Assembly: GCA_938038785.1 (NCBI GenBank)
Contig: CALHTB010000043.1
Span: 1 to 39,510, forward strand
Direction: 5' to 3'
From: an uncultured Acidimicrobiales bacterium
GTDB lineage: Bacteria > Actinomycetota > Acidimicrobiia > Acidimicrobiales > SHLQ01
DNA: 39,510 bases
The notes under the pieces are model-generated. The model was not told the DNA's origin and searched no databases. It saw only the letters and a program-made list of their open reading frames with translations. Positions 1 to 7,445 of the stretch are shown here, piece after piece. Numbering within the stretch: the stretch's first letter is position 1; each line of letters opens with the position of its first letter. The translations under genes were made by a program, and so were the position numbers.

Positions 1-419
1 GAATACACCCGGCCCAGCTTGTTGACCATGCACGTCGCGATATCACCAGCGCGGAAAGCGGCAGCGACCAACGGCAACGCTTGGAGGACCTTCATCGTCT
101 TTTGACGGGCGGCAGCTTCGGGCCCTGACAGTTTGCCGGCGTTCGCGATCATCGGTTTCGCGCCGCGATGGCCGTCCACCGCGTACACGCCTGTGCGATC
201 GACCGACTCGTGCAGGCGCAGTTTGGCTGCGTCGAGTTGGCGACCCAAACGCTCGAACTCGTCGATCAACACCAACGCCTCATGGATATCGCCGGGTTCG
301 AGATCGTTGTGCAACAACTTGGCCACACCCGCCTGCGTGAGGGCCAACCCATCAAAGATTGGGCGAGACACGACCGGCTCATACGCCGTCCCAACCACGA
401 AACCCTCCACCAACTCCAT
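1..419 (-). CDS. DUF222 / 13E12-family HNH protein, N-terminal part (cut by window edge)
   Basis: The minus-strand frame is open from 437 down to the window edge, so only the first ~139 codons are present. The protein begins MELVEGFVVGTAYEPV, and the segment at residues ~80-135 (HRGAKPMIANAGKLSG, then AFRAGDI) is typical of the DUF222 region of actinobacterial 13E12/HNH endonuclease-like proteins. The HNH domain would lie beyond the edge and is not seen. I chose ATG at 419 over ATG at 437 because a TACAGT -10 box sits 7 nt upstream of 419 and neither start has a Shine-Dalgarno sequence. The family is often multicopy and mobile in actinobacteria; its biological role is poorly known. The family call is good; function is not assigned. 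Confidence 0.72.
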   Translation of the reverse strand, partial: MELVEGFVVGTAYEPVVSRPIFDGLALTQAGVAKLLHNDLEPGDIHEALVLIDEFERLGRQLDAAKLRLHESVDRTGVYAVDGHRGAKPMIANAGKLSGPEAAARQKTMKVLQALPLVAAAFRAGDIATCMVNKLGRVY

Positions 420-426
420 ACGAACA

Positions 427-432
427 ACTGTA
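427..432 (-). promoter_or_regulatory. -10 box of a leaderless promoter for the DUF222 gene
   Basis: The minus strand reads TACAGT, followed by 7 nt (TGTTCGT) and then ATG at 419. This matches the TANNNT plus 6-7 nt spacing seen at ten other genes here. No Shine-Dalgarno sequence is present. Confidence 0.5.
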
Positions 433-542
433 CCCATGAGGTGTGACACTCAAGATGGGCGAACGATGTCCGACTCGTCGGCAGTCAGCGACGCGGCGCA
501 TCAACAACCTGCGAAAGTCTGCAGGCTCTCCGTTAGGACGAG

Positions 543-573
543 AAAGGCCGGAACCGTTACGATTCCGGCCTTT
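543..573. terminator. Strong hairpin, probable terminator of a former tRNA gene
   Basis: An 11-bp perfect stem (AAAGGCCGGAA at 543-553 with TTCCGGCCTTT at 563-573) encloses a 9-nt loop. It ends in TTT on both strands, so it could act in either direction. On the minus strand it lies directly downstream of the tRNA-Met-like relic, the normal position for a tRNA terminator. Confidence 0.7.
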
Positions 574-576
574 GCG

Positions 577-628
577 CTAGTGGGGGGCAGGACTTAGCCT
601 GCGACGATCGGGTTATGAGCCCGACGGT
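577..628 (-). pseudogene. tRNA-Met(CAU)-like relic, 3' half only
   Basis: On the minus strand a perfect 5-bp anticodon stem with a 7-nt loop (TCGGG CTCATAA CCCGA, 624-608) carries anticodon CAU. It is followed by a T-arm-like stem GCAGG/CCTGC (602-587) and a CCCCC acceptor-like tail. The T loop is CTAAGT, 6 nt, without the invariant TTC. No matching GGGGG acceptor strand or recognisable D arm lies upstream, where the end of the neighbouring ORF is found. It therefore cannot fold as a complete tRNA. It resembles the displaced 3' end of a tRNA gene, as left by a tRNA-targeting integrase, or a decayed gene. The anticodon arm is seen directly; the history is inference. Confidence 0.5.
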
Positions 629-629
629 G

Positions 630-980
630 CTAGTCCCTCAAGGGCCAAAGGCCATTTGCAATGACTACGGACCGCTGATCATCAATGTGTCCATAGAACC
701 GTCCAGCCGGAGCTCGCCGAGGCGTAATGACAACGCGGTCACCGCTCGCGAAGAGTGCCCCATCAACTCGAAGGCGACGCGTCGTTTCGCTCCAGGCCAG
801 GTCGTGGACCTTCGGTAGGACAAGTAGGGCCGTACGGCGTTCTCCGCGTTCGGTCACAAGTTCGGCGTAGGAGTCGAAGAAATGGATTGTTCCTTCTCTT
901 CTCATAGGACGAGACACCCGCCGAGGTTGCGCGCACTCGAACGGGATGTCGGCGCTCCAATCCTCTTTCGACACCGTCAT
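630..980 (-). CDS. Hypothetical protein, 116 aa, atypical codon use
   Basis: The ORF starts at ATG 980 and stops with TAG inside the tRNA-relic region. I recognise no family. The sequence is mixed polar and hydrophobic with beta-strand-like segments (ALLVLPKVHDLAW, DRVVITPRRAP) and could be a small compact cytoplasmic domain. It has no signal peptide or membrane segment. Third positions are much less GC-biased than in neighbouring genes (many AGA, GGA, ATT, GAT codons), which suggests acquired DNA or a non-coding frame. No convincing ribosome site or -10 box is seen before the ATG. It is kept as a gene because the minus strand here has no better alternative. Confidence 0.4.
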   Translation of the reverse strand: MTVSKEDWSADIPFECAQPRRVSRPMRREGTIHFFDSYAELVTERGERRTALLVLPKVHDLAWSETTRRLRVDGALFASGDRVVITPRRAPAGRFYGHIDDQRSVVIANGLWPLRD

Positions 981-1032
981 AACCGCTAAGACTCCTCTGG
1001 GTCGGGCGCCACGCTACGGCGTGTCGCTATCC

Positions 1033-2196
1033 CTACGTTTCGGCTCTATTGCGGAAGGCTTCCAGCAGTGGGATTCGGGTGCCGACCTTCAGCAAGGAGG
1101 TGCGGTAGATGGCTCCGGCGAGCTTGAGCATGATCGGGACCGACCCGGCCAGGATCGCCAACGAGAGGATGATCTGCCAGAGCGGTGGGTTGAACATGGC
1201 GGCTCGGAACGGCAGGACCACCGGCGAGGTGAACGGCACGAATGAGGCGATCTTCACCACGAGCGTGTCGCTGCCACCAACCGAGGCCGCTGCGATGCCG
1301 TAGCCAAGAAGCAACGGCAGGATCGCCGGCAGCTGCGCTGTCTGGGCGTCCTCTTGACGTGACACGGTCGAACCGACTGCTGCGAACAACGCCGCGTAGA
1401 AGCCGTAGCCCAAGATGAACGTGATGAGGAGCAGCGGAACCGAGCCCCACACCCCATCGGGGATCGCGATGTCGCGCACGAGCGACAGACCGATCGCAAG
1501 ACCGGCAACAAGAATGAGCAGCTGACTAAGGGCCAACAAGCCGAGCCCCAACACCTTGCCGGTCAGCAGAGTTCGGGCCGAGATGTGCGACAACAGCACC
1601 TCGACAACCCGCGACGACTTCTCCTCGACCACGCCCATCATCAAGAACGCACCCCATACCTGCAACATGATGAAGGTGGCCACGGTCGAGACCATGGCGG
1701 CTGCGATTCGGATGCCTTGCTGGTCCTCGCTGCCGTCGAGCCGCTCTTCTTCGATCGGTACGTCAGCGAACAGCGTCCCGAGCTCACCAGGGCCTAGGCC
1801 AAGGTCGCCCGCACGTTCGATGAACTTGGCCTGCTGGACCGAGTTGCGGATGAACACATCGAGGTCGGATTGCGGAAAGCCTTCCCAGATGAGGGTCTCG
1901 CCGTCGAACAACACATCGACGTTGCCGCCAAGCAACTCGGACCGACCGTCGTCGTCAACCATCGCGATGGTGACATCGAACTCGTCGTTCGGGGCGGTCA
2001 ACACATCGGCGAACTCCGCCCCAGCCGGCTTCAACCCGATCGCCACCTCAGTTGGTTCGTCGGAGTCACCACCGGTGAGCAGAGAAATGGCAACCGAAGC
2101 AGCGACCACACCGGCGAACAATAAGAAGGTCAGAATCTGAAAGGGCTTTGTGCGTGCCCGAGACACGATCTCGCGTTTGGCGATTGTCCAGATCAT
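1033..2196 (-). CDS. ABC-2 type exporter permease (NatB/YhaP-like)
   Basis: This 387-residue membrane protein starts MIWTIAKREIVSRARTKPF, typical of ABC-2 permeases of the NatB/YhaP kind. One membrane segment lies at residues ~20-40. A soluble extracytoplasmic domain of ~130 residues follows, and then about five more segments (for example TFIMLQVWGAFLMMGVV and LTGKVLGLGLLALSQLLIL). The motif EEKSSRVVEVLLSHISA before the third segment is a family hallmark. Its start overlaps the stop of the upstream ATPase gene by 4 nt (ATGA), so the two are translationally coupled and form one exporter. The substrate cannot be deduced; relatives move sodium ions, peptides or antibiotics. The family call is firm. 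Confidence 0.9.
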   Translation of the reverse strand: MIWTIAKREIVSRARTKPFQILTFLLFAGVVAASVAISLLTGGDSDEPTEVAIGLKPAGAEFADVLTAPNDEFDVTIAMVDDDGRSELLGGNVDVLFDGETLIWEGFPQSDLDVFIRNSVQQAKFIERAGDLGLGPGELGTLFADVPIEEERLDGSEDQQGIRIAAAMVSTVATFIMLQVWGAFLMMGVVEEKSSRVVEVLLSHISARTLLTGKVLGLGLLALSQLLILVAGLAIGLSLVRDIAIPDGVWGSVPLLLITFILGYGFYAALFAAVGSTVSRQEDAQTAQLPAILPLLLGYGIAAASVGGSDTLVVKIASFVPFTSPVVLPFRAAMFNPPLWQIILSLAILAGSVPIMLKLAGAIYRTSLLKVGTRIPLLEAFRNRAET

Positions 2197-3143
2197 TCTT
2201 CTTCACCTCCCTGTTCTGAATCGTCCACTTCGGCGTGTCCTATGTCGTGCTCAGCGGTCACCGTGTCGGCAAACACCTCAGCCAGCGATGGAGGCTCGAC
2301 CGTAAGCGTCGCCACTTCTCCTGCAGCAACCGCGTGCGCAATCTGTTCGCTCATGTCCGACAGCGCCGGCAACTCGACCGATGCGGACGTGCCGTCGAAT
2401 TCGAGCAGCTTGCCAGCCAACGGTTGCCAGTGGCCGACCGGCTCGGCCCACCGCACATTCATATGGCGAGTGGGTGCCGCAGCACGAAGGTCGATGGGCC
2501 GTCCAGCGGCCACTTCTCGACCATGCGAAACGATGATGACCCGGTCGCACATGCCTTCGACCACGTTCAGTTGGTGCGACGACAACAGCACACCGGCTCC
2601 CTCGGCAGCACGCTCCCGCACGATCTCGCGCATGGTGTCGGCGGCGATCGGGTCGAGACCAGCAAACGGCTCGTCGAGCACCAACAGTTCGGGATTGTGC
2701 ACGAGCGAGACCGCAAGCTGCACTCGTTGCTGGTTGCCACCGGAGAGCTCTTGCACCAAGTCGTCGCGGCGCTCTTCGAGGCCCAGGCGTTCGACCCAGT
2801 AGTCAGCCGCCTCCCCCGCCTCACCCTTTTCCAGACCGGCGAGGGTTCCGAAGTACTGCACCTGCTCGTGGACCTTCATCCGGGCGTAGAGGCCACGTTC
2901 TTGAGGCATGTAGCCAATGTCGTTGCGGACATCGGCATCGATGGGCTTGCCGTTCCACGTGATCGTTCCGGCATCGGCAGAAATGATCCCGAGGATCATC
3001 CGCATCGTGGTGGTCTTCCCCGCCCCGTTCGAGCCAAGAAAGCCAATGAGCTCACCGGGCGGAACGTGGAGGTCTACCCCATCGACCGCGCGCAGATCGC
3101 CAACGCTCCGCTTCAGACCGACAACCTTGAGCCCACCCGTCAT
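2193..3143 (-). CDS. ABC exporter ATP-binding subunit
   Basis: A 316-residue ATPase that energises the permease encoded next to it. Walker A is GSNGAGKTTT, the signature is ELSGGNQQRVQLA, Walker B is LLVLDEPFAGLDP, and the H-loop lies in SSHQLNVVE. The C-terminal ~90 residues form the extra domain usual in NatA-like subunits. A longer open frame runs upstream to 3752, but that part is arginine-rich antisense of the TauE gene. ATG 3143 (MTGGLKVVGLKRSVG) fits the family start and is preceded at 6 nt by a TATGGT -10 box, so the message is probably leaderless. The pair 3143-1033 is an operon. Confidence 0.92.
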   Translation of the reverse strand: MTGGLKVVGLKRSVGDLRAVDGVDLHVPPGELIGFLGSNGAGKTTTMRMILGIISADAGTITWNGKPIDADVRNDIGYMPQERGLYARMKVHEQVQYFGTLAGLEKGEAGEAADYWVERLGLEERRDDLVQELSGGNQQRVQLAVSLVHNPELLVLDEPFAGLDPIAADTMREIVRERAAEGAGVLLSSHQLNVVEGMCDRVIIVSHGREVAAGRPIDLRAAAPTRHMNVRWAEPVGHWQPLAGKLLEFDGTSASVELPALSDMSEQIAHAVAAGEVATLTVEPPSLAEVFADTVTAEHDIGHAEVDDSEQGGEEE

Positions 3144-3149
3144 AGTGCG

Positions 3150-3155
3150 ACCATA
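3150..3155 (-). promoter_or_regulatory. -10 box of a leaderless promoter for the ABC exporter operon
   Basis: The minus strand reads TATGGT, then 6 nt (CGCACT), then ATG at 3143. There is no Shine-Dalgarno sequence. This supports the start chosen for the ATPase. Confidence 0.55.
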
Positions 3156-3202
3156 GACGTCGTCGACGGCGGGTGACCAATGACGGGTGCCCAGAACTGG
3201 GG

Positions 3203-3958
3203 CTAGCTCAGCAGCAGCCGCACAAGGCCCACCACCGATATGGCGAGCAACAACATGAGAGTTGTGCGCCGGAACGACTCGACCGACGCACCTCGAAACG
3301 CCCGTGAACCAATCATCACGCCAAGCACCATCACCGGGATCGACAGCAAGGTCCGCCAGGCGTACACGTCGTCGAGCTCGCCTCGCCATAACAGCAGCCC
3401 CATCACCACGATGTCGCTGGCAAAGAAGTAGGCCACGAGCGTGCCGCGCATTTCGGCTGGGGCGATCGACAACGCGGTCATCATCAGCACAAGCACCAAC
3501 CCCGACATCGCAGTGGCGCCATTGACCACCCCGGCTACGACTCCAACTCCGAAGAACAGCATCGGCGTTGCGGTGACCGCGTCTGTCGTGCCGCCGATAA
3601 GCAATGCCACCGACAGGATGCTCAAGATGACGAACGTCGCTACTCGAAGCGGGTCGGCGTCGACCGTGGTTAGCAGCAACACCCCCACCGGATTTCCGAT
3701 GACCGCGGCGACCAGCAACACCCACAGCTTCTGCCAGTCGATATCGGTCCACACGCTCGACCCCTGCACCACGCTGGCCAGCACTTCCATGCCAATGGCC
3801 AGCGACACCGCCTCAACCGGGTCGATGACAAACGCGAGGCCCGCAACGAGTACCGCGGAGAACCCGAATCCCGAATAGCCACGCACCACCGACGCGGCGA
3901 ACATCACGAATGCTGCGTAGACGAGCTCGCCGACTCCAAGATCGAGCAGCTCCATCAC
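3203..3958 (-). CDS. TauE/SafE family membrane permease
   Basis: A 251-residue, almost wholly hydrophobic protein with 7-8 predicted membrane segments. Family features are the N-terminal motif RGYSGFGFSAVLVAGL, an internal repeat around VVAGVVNGATAMSGLVLVL, and PAEMRGTLVAYFF. TauE/SafE proteins export or take up small sulfonates, sulfite or other organic anions across the inner membrane; the substrate here is unknown. The start is GTG 3958 or ATG 3955 (adjacent codons). It lies only 3 nt after the stop of the hydrolase-like gene and shares its strand, so it probably belongs to the same transcript as the hydrolase-like and DUF1737 genes. Confidence 0.88.
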   Translation of the reverse strand: MMELLDLGVGELVYAAFVMFAASVVRGYSGFGFSAVLVAGLAFVIDPVEAVSLAIGMEVLASVVQGSSVWTDIDWQKLWVLLVAAVIGNPVGVLLLTTVDADPLRVATFVILSILSVALLIGGTTDAVTATPMLFFGVGVVAGVVNGATAMSGLVLVLMMTALSIAPAEMRGTLVAYFFASDIVVMGLLLWRGELDDVYAWRTLLSIPVMVLGVMIGSRAFRGASVESFRRTTLMLLLAISVVGLVRLLLS

Positions 3959-3961
3959 TAC

Positions 3962-4621
3962 CTACTCGGTGGGTTGAAGTTCGCGCAGCGTGCTCGCAAG
4001 AAACTCGGAGGTTTGCCGCCACGCCACAACTTCGGCTTCGGCGTCGTGGCTGGGGCGTCCGGCCTCGGCGAACCCGTCGGCGGTTCCCTCGTGATGTTCG
4101 AACCGGAAGTTGACGCCGGCCATCTGCAAGCTCAGCCCAAGATCGGCCACCTCGAGGTCGGTGACCATCGAGTCAACCTCTGACCAGTGGCTCAGGTATG
4201 CCGCGTTCGACCCGTCCATCGGAATCGACTGCGCGCCGTAGTACGTGACGACCGCGCCGATCTCATCGGTGAGACGGGCCGACAACCACAGCGCCCACGA
4301 TGCTCCCGGGCCATACCCAACAACCCCGATTGGCGCTTCGGGGTTGAGCTGGGCTTTGCGCAACACACCCAGGCTCGACTGAATAAGTGACGCGCTCACG
4401 TTCATGTCGGCGTCTCCAAGTGCGGCCATGGCATCGTCCTCGTCGTCGTACACCTCGCCATCGGCAAGGTCAGGGGCGAGGACGGTGAACCCGAGGTCGG
4501 CCAACGCGTTGGCCGTGTCCTTCGCCTGACGGTTCAACCCCCAAAACGAATGCAGCAACAAGACACCCGGCCCAGGGCCGTCGTCGGGAGAAATGAAATA
4601 GCCCTGTCCAGCAGATTGCAT
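3962..4621 (-). CDS. Dienelactone hydrolase-fold protein, probably not catalytic
   Basis: A 219-residue protein with the DLH family layout: GPGVLLLHSFWGLN near the N terminus, ALADLGFTVLAPDLADG, and a nucleophile-elbow segment GVVGYGPGASWALWL. DLH enzymes hydrolyse dienelactone with a Cys-Asp-His triad. Here the elbow, normally G-x-C-x-G-G, reads G-Y-G-P-G-A, so the nucleophile is glycine. The segment that normally carries the catalytic His (H-G-F) reads TADGFAEAG, with Asp in its place. It is therefore probably a pseudoenzyme or has a changed chemistry. It lies 6 nt after the DUF1737 stop and 3 nt before the TauE gene, which suggests a three-gene operon. Confidence 0.8.
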   Translation of the reverse strand: MQSAGQGYFISPDDGPGPGVLLLHSFWGLNRQAKDTANALADLGFTVLAPDLADGEVYDDEDDAMAALGDADMNVSASLIQSSLGVLRKAQLNPEAPIGVVGYGPGASWALWLSARLTDEIGAVVTYYGAQSIPMDGSNAAYLSHWSEVDSMVTDLEVADLGLSLQMAGVNFRFEHHEGTADGFAEAGRPSHDAEAEVVAWRQTSEFLASTLRELQPTE

Positions 4622-4627
4622 AGCGAC

Positions 4628-4846
4628 CTACGACTCGAGAATGAGGGCTTGAGCAACATAGGTGGTCGTGCCATCGAAGGTCAGCTGCGGCGAGCCGTAC
4701 AGCACGTAGCCGTCGTCGAGTAGAGCCGATACCCGCTCGCAAAAGGCCGACGTGTCGGGGCCGGTCAGCAACCGGTATCGCAGGCGCGAATCGCCCTCGT
4801 CATTTGTTCGGCCATCTACAGGTTCATCGCTTGGTGAATCGCTCAC
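4628..4846 (-). CDS. DUF1737 domain protein
   Basis: A short 72-residue protein. Residues ~22-70 (RLRYRLLTGPDTSAFCERV to the segment ending YVAQALILE) match the DUF1737 pattern: Y-x-L-L-T-G, then V-x-x-L-L-x-x-G, and YGSPQLTFDG. The function of the family is unknown. The frame is open further upstream, to 5059, but that would overlap metZ. I chose GTG at 4846 because a TACCGT -10 box lies exactly 7 nt upstream. It is divergent from metZ, with 40 nt between start codons, and leads the hydrolase-like and TauE genes. Confidence 0.7.
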   Translation of the reverse strand: MSDSPSDEPVDGRTNDEGDSRLRYRLLTGPDTSAFCERVSALLDDGYVLYGSPQLTFDGTTTYVAQALILES

Positions 4847-4853
4847 GGAGTAC

Positions 4854-4859
4854 ACGGTA
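4854..4859 (-). promoter_or_regulatory. -10 box of a leaderless promoter for the DUF1737 gene
   Basis: The minus strand reads TACCGT, 7 nt before GTG 4846. It faces the metZ -10 box with only 14 nt between them, so the two promoters overlap and may compete. Confidence 0.5.
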
Positions 4860-4873
4860 TCGGGGACTTTCCA

Positions 4874-4879
4874 TAGACT
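4874..4879 (+). promoter_or_regulatory. -10 box of a leaderless promoter for metZ
   Basis: TAGACT ends 7 nt before ATG 4887, and no Shine-Dalgarno sequence is present. The -35 region (about 4851-4856) overlaps the divergent -10 box. Confidence 0.55.
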
Positions 4880-4886
4880 CCTGATC

Positions 4887-6077
4887 ATGACGAACGCGAA
4901 CGGCGACCAGCCGAGCGAGGCCACCCTGCTCATACGTGGAGGGTTGACCCGAACCCCGTTCGACGAGACGGCAGAGGCCATCTTTCCGACGTCGGGATAC
5001 GTGTACGGATCAGCCGCTGAAGCTGAGGCCGCCTTCGCTGGTGACACCAAGCGCTTCATCTACTCGCGTTACGGCAACCCAACGGTGGCGATGTTCGAAG
5101 AACGCCTCCGCCTGCTCGAGGGCGCCGAAGCGTGCATGGCCACCGCAAGCGGGATGGCAGCGGTGTTCGCATCCCTCGCCTCATACCTCAAGTGCGGCGA
5201 CCGGGTGGTTGCGTCCCGGGCGCTGTTCGGCTCGTGCAGCGTCGTGCTCACCGAGATCCTCCCCCGGCTCGGCATCGAGTCCCAGCTCGTCGATGGCACC
5301 GACCTCGACCAATGGTCTGACGCACTGAAGAAGCCAACGTCGGCGGTGTTCCTCGAGTCACCATCGAACCCCGGCCTTCAAATCGTCGATGTTGCCGCCG
5401 TTGCCGAACTCGCCCACGAAGCCGAAGCGCTCGTCATCATCGACAACGTCTTTGCCACGCCCGTGCTCCAACGACCACTTGAACTTGGCGCCGACGTGGT
5501 CGTCTACTCGGCCACCAAACACATCGACGGCCAAGGGCGGGTCCTGGGTGGAGCCGTACTCAGCAGCCAAAAGTACGTCGACGACCATTTGATGCCGTTC
5601 CTACGTCACACTGGGCCATCGATGAGCCCGTTCAACGCATGGACATTGCTCAAGGGCATGGAGACGCTCCGGCTTCGGGTGGACGCATCGTGTGCGACCG
5701 CCAACCTCCTGGCCTCGAAGCTCGACGGACACACCAAGCTGTCATCGCTTCGCTACCCCGGCCACCCATCGCACCCCCAGCACGAGCTCGCAATGGCACA
5801 GATGAGCAAGGGTGGCACCGTGCTCGCAGTGGAAATCGATGGCGACAAGGACGCAACGTTCCGATTCCTTGATGCGCTGTCACTGTTCGACATCTCGAAC
5901 AACCTGGGCGATTCCAAGAGCCTCGCCACCCACCCAGCCACCACGACGCACCGCCGGCTCGGTGTCGACGGCCGGGCCGCAGTGGGCATTGGCGAATCGA
6001 TGGTGCGGTTGTCAATCGGCCTCGAAGACGCCGAAGAACTCCTCGAAGACGTCCTGTCGGCACTCGGTCAGGTGTAG
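4887..6077 (+). CDS. metZ: O-succinylhomoserine (or O-acetylhomoserine) sulfhydrylase, PLP-dependent
   Basis: A 396-residue Cys/Met metabolism PLP enzyme that makes homocysteine directly from an activated homoserine and sulfide. Family marks are the Y-x-R-x-x-N-P-T segment (FIYSRYGNPTVAMFEER), GAEACMATASGMAAVFASL, the Asp of VIIDNVFATPVLQ, and the PLP lysine at residue ~211 in VVYSATKHIDGQGRVLGG. SLRYPG and LATHPATTTH follow near the C terminus, both usual. HIDGQGR is typical of the MetZ branch, but MetZ, MetY and MetB cannot be told apart with certainty by eye. ATG 4887 is set by the TAGACT box; the longer frame from 4752 overlaps the divergent gene and is rejected. Confidence 0.88.
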   Translation: MTNANGDQPSEATLLIRGGLTRTPFDETAEAIFPTSGYVYGSAAEAEAAFAGDTKRFIYSRYGNPTVAMFEERLRLLEGAEACMATASGMAAVFASLASYLKCGDRVVASRALFGSCSVVLTEILPRLGIESQLVDGTDLDQWSDALKKPTSAVFLESPSNPGLQIVDVAAVAELAHEAEALVIIDNVFATPVLQRPLELGADVVVYSATKHIDGQGRVLGGAVLSSQKYVDDHLMPFLRHTGPSMSPFNAWTLLKGMETLRLRVDASCATANLLASKLDGHTKLSSLRYPGHPSHPQHELAMAQMSKGGTVLAVEIDGDKDATFRFLDALSLFDISNNLGDSKSLATHPATTTHRRLGVDGRAAVGIGESMVRLSIGLEDAEELLEDVLSALGQV

Positions 6078-6081
6078 TAGC

Positions 6082-6087
6082 TATCCT
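6082..6087 (+). promoter_or_regulatory. -10 box of a leaderless promoter for greA
   Basis: TATCCT ends 6 nt before ATG 6094 and lies just after the metZ stop. No Shine-Dalgarno sequence is seen. Confidence 0.5.
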
Positions 6088-6093
6088 GGCAGT

Positions 6094-6558
6094 ATGGCAA
6101 GCAAAGAACTTTCCCAAGAGACCTTCGATCGCCTGCAAGCCGAGCATGTCGATCTCACCACCCGAGGTCGCATCGATATCGCCCGCAAGATCGAAACAGC
6201 CCGCGAGCTTGGCGACCTATCCGAGAACGGCGACTATCACGCCGCCAAGGAAGAGCAGGGAAAGATGGAGGGGCGCATCATGTTCCTCGCAAAGACGCTT
6301 GAAGAAGCCACGATCGTCGAAATGACCAACGATGGCACCGTACAGACAGGCACCGTCGTCGAGCTTCGCTACGAAGGCGACGACGACACCGAGAAGTACC
6401 TCTACGGGTCGATCGAAGAGCGCCAGGAGGGCATGGAGAACCTGTCGCCTGGCTCGCCGCTTGGCGTTGCACTCTTGGGCGCCAAGGCTGGTGACTCCGT
6501 CTCGTTCGAAACACCGGCAGGCGGCAAGCTGTCGGTAGAGGTGGTCAGCGTAGGGTGA
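6094..6558 (+). CDS. greA: Transcription elongation factor GreA
   Basis: A 154-residue GreA, close to the usual ~158. The N-terminal coiled coil carries the acidic-tip motif ELGDLSENGDYHAAKEEQG, which reaches the RNA polymerase active site and stimulates cleavage of backtracked RNA. The C-terminal FKBP-like domain contains GSPLGVALLGAKAGDSVSF and ends KLSVEVVSV, as is usual. The frame is open upstream of 6094, but that part is the +1 shadow of metZ. The stop codon overlaps the GTG start of the next gene (GTGA), so the hydrolase is translationally coupled to greA. Confidence 0.95.
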   Translation: MASKELSQETFDRLQAEHVDLTTRGRIDIARKIETARELGDLSENGDYHAAKEEQGKMEGRIMFLAKTLEEATIVEMTNDGTVQTGTVVELRYEGDDDTEKYLYGSIEERQEGMENLSPGSPLGVALLGAKAGDSVSFETPAGGKLSVEVVSVG

Positions 6559-7436
6559 ACCCGCAGGTGTTACCCCACGACGTGCTCGGTGAAGCACGCA
6601 AGGTAACGCTTACGCGCGGCTCAACACCGCTTTGGGACACTGGCGAGGTCAACCCCTCGCTCCCACCCATCGTGCTTCTGCACGGGTGGAACATCGACGC
6701 CCCAACGAACTTTGGCTACGCCATTCCAGAGCTCGCTCGTTCTCGCCGGGTCATCACGTTTGACCATCACGGCCACGGCCACGGCCGACGAAGCCACCAT
6801 CGATTCACTTTCGAGGCTGCGGCTGAAGATGTCGTCGAGGTGCTCGACACCCTCAGCATCCCAACTGCGACGATCGTCGGGTATTCGATGGGTGGTGCCA
6901 TCGCCCAACTCGTTGCCCGGAACTACCCCGAGCGATGCAGCGGACTCATTCTTGTTGCCACCGCCGGCGTGTTTTCCGAAGCCCGACGAGAGCGGCTGAT
7001 GTTCTCCACCATCGATTTGGGAGCCCGAGCGTTGCGGCGCCTCCCAAAGAGAGCAACCGGCCGCGTCTTTCATCACCTTTCAGCCACCGGCTGCCGGAAG
7101 TATCCAGGGTGGGTCCTCGACACGGTTCGTAACGCCGATCCGGTGAGCCTGCTCGAGGCGGGTGCCGAACTTGGCCGCTTCGATTCGTCGGGTTGGGTTC
7201 GCGGGTTGCGACCCCCAACAGCGGTGGTCATCACCGCTGAGGACACGGTTGTGCGTCCGCGCCGTCAAGTTGACCTCGCGACGAGGGTAAAGGCTGTTCA
7301 CGTGGAAGCGGTGAGCGCTGGTCATGATCTGCCGATCGTGAACGACCCACAATTCCCAGCCGTTATCTGTCGCGCCGCTGACGCACTGACCGCGGCTTCT
7401 GCGCGAAACGACCAACCTGTCCCCGTTGCTCACTAA
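6555..7436 (+). CDS. Alpha/beta hydrolase
   Basis: A 293-residue soluble alpha/beta hydrolase. The oxyanion-hole segment is VLLHGWNIDAP (residues ~40-50), followed by VITFDHHGHGHGRRS. The nucleophile elbow is GYSMGGA with Ser at ~111, a later acidic residue lies in ITAEDTVVRP, and the terminal His is in SAGHDLPIV. The triad therefore appears intact. The substrate is unknown; ester, lactone or epoxide hydrolysis are all possible. GTG 6555 overlaps the greA stop. No signal peptide is seen. The TAA stop at 7434-7436 also forms the start of the next gene's -10 box. Confidence 0.85.
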   Translation: MNPQVLPHDVLGEARKVTLTRGSTPLWDTGEVNPSLPPIVLLHGWNIDAPTNFGYAIPELARSRRVITFDHHGHGHGRRSHHRFTFEAAAEDVVEVLDTLSIPTATIVGYSMGGAIAQLVARNYPERCSGLILVATAGVFSEARRERLMFSTIDLGARALRRLPKRATGRVFHHLSATGCRKYPGWVLDTVRNADPVSLLEAGAELGRFDSSGWVRGLRPPTAVVITAEDTVVRPRRQVDLATRVKAVHVEAVSAGHDLPIVNDPQFPAVICRAADALTAASARNDQPVPVAH

Positions 7437-7439
7437 CCT
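7434..7439 (+). promoter_or_regulatory. -10 box of a leaderless promoter overlapping a stop codon
   Basis: TAACCT ends 6 nt before GTG 7446. Its first three bases are the TAA stop of the upstream hydrolase gene. Confidence 0.5.
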
Positions 7440-7445
7440 ACGTCT

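Noticed and set aside
577-650. Functional tRNA-Met
   Set aside because: The T loop lacks TTC and is one base short, and no 5' acceptor strand or D arm can be found.
3144-3752. N-terminal extension of the ABC ATPase to 3752
   Set aside because: The added 203 residues are Arg/His-rich antisense of the TauE gene; ATG 3143 has a -10 box and fits the family start.
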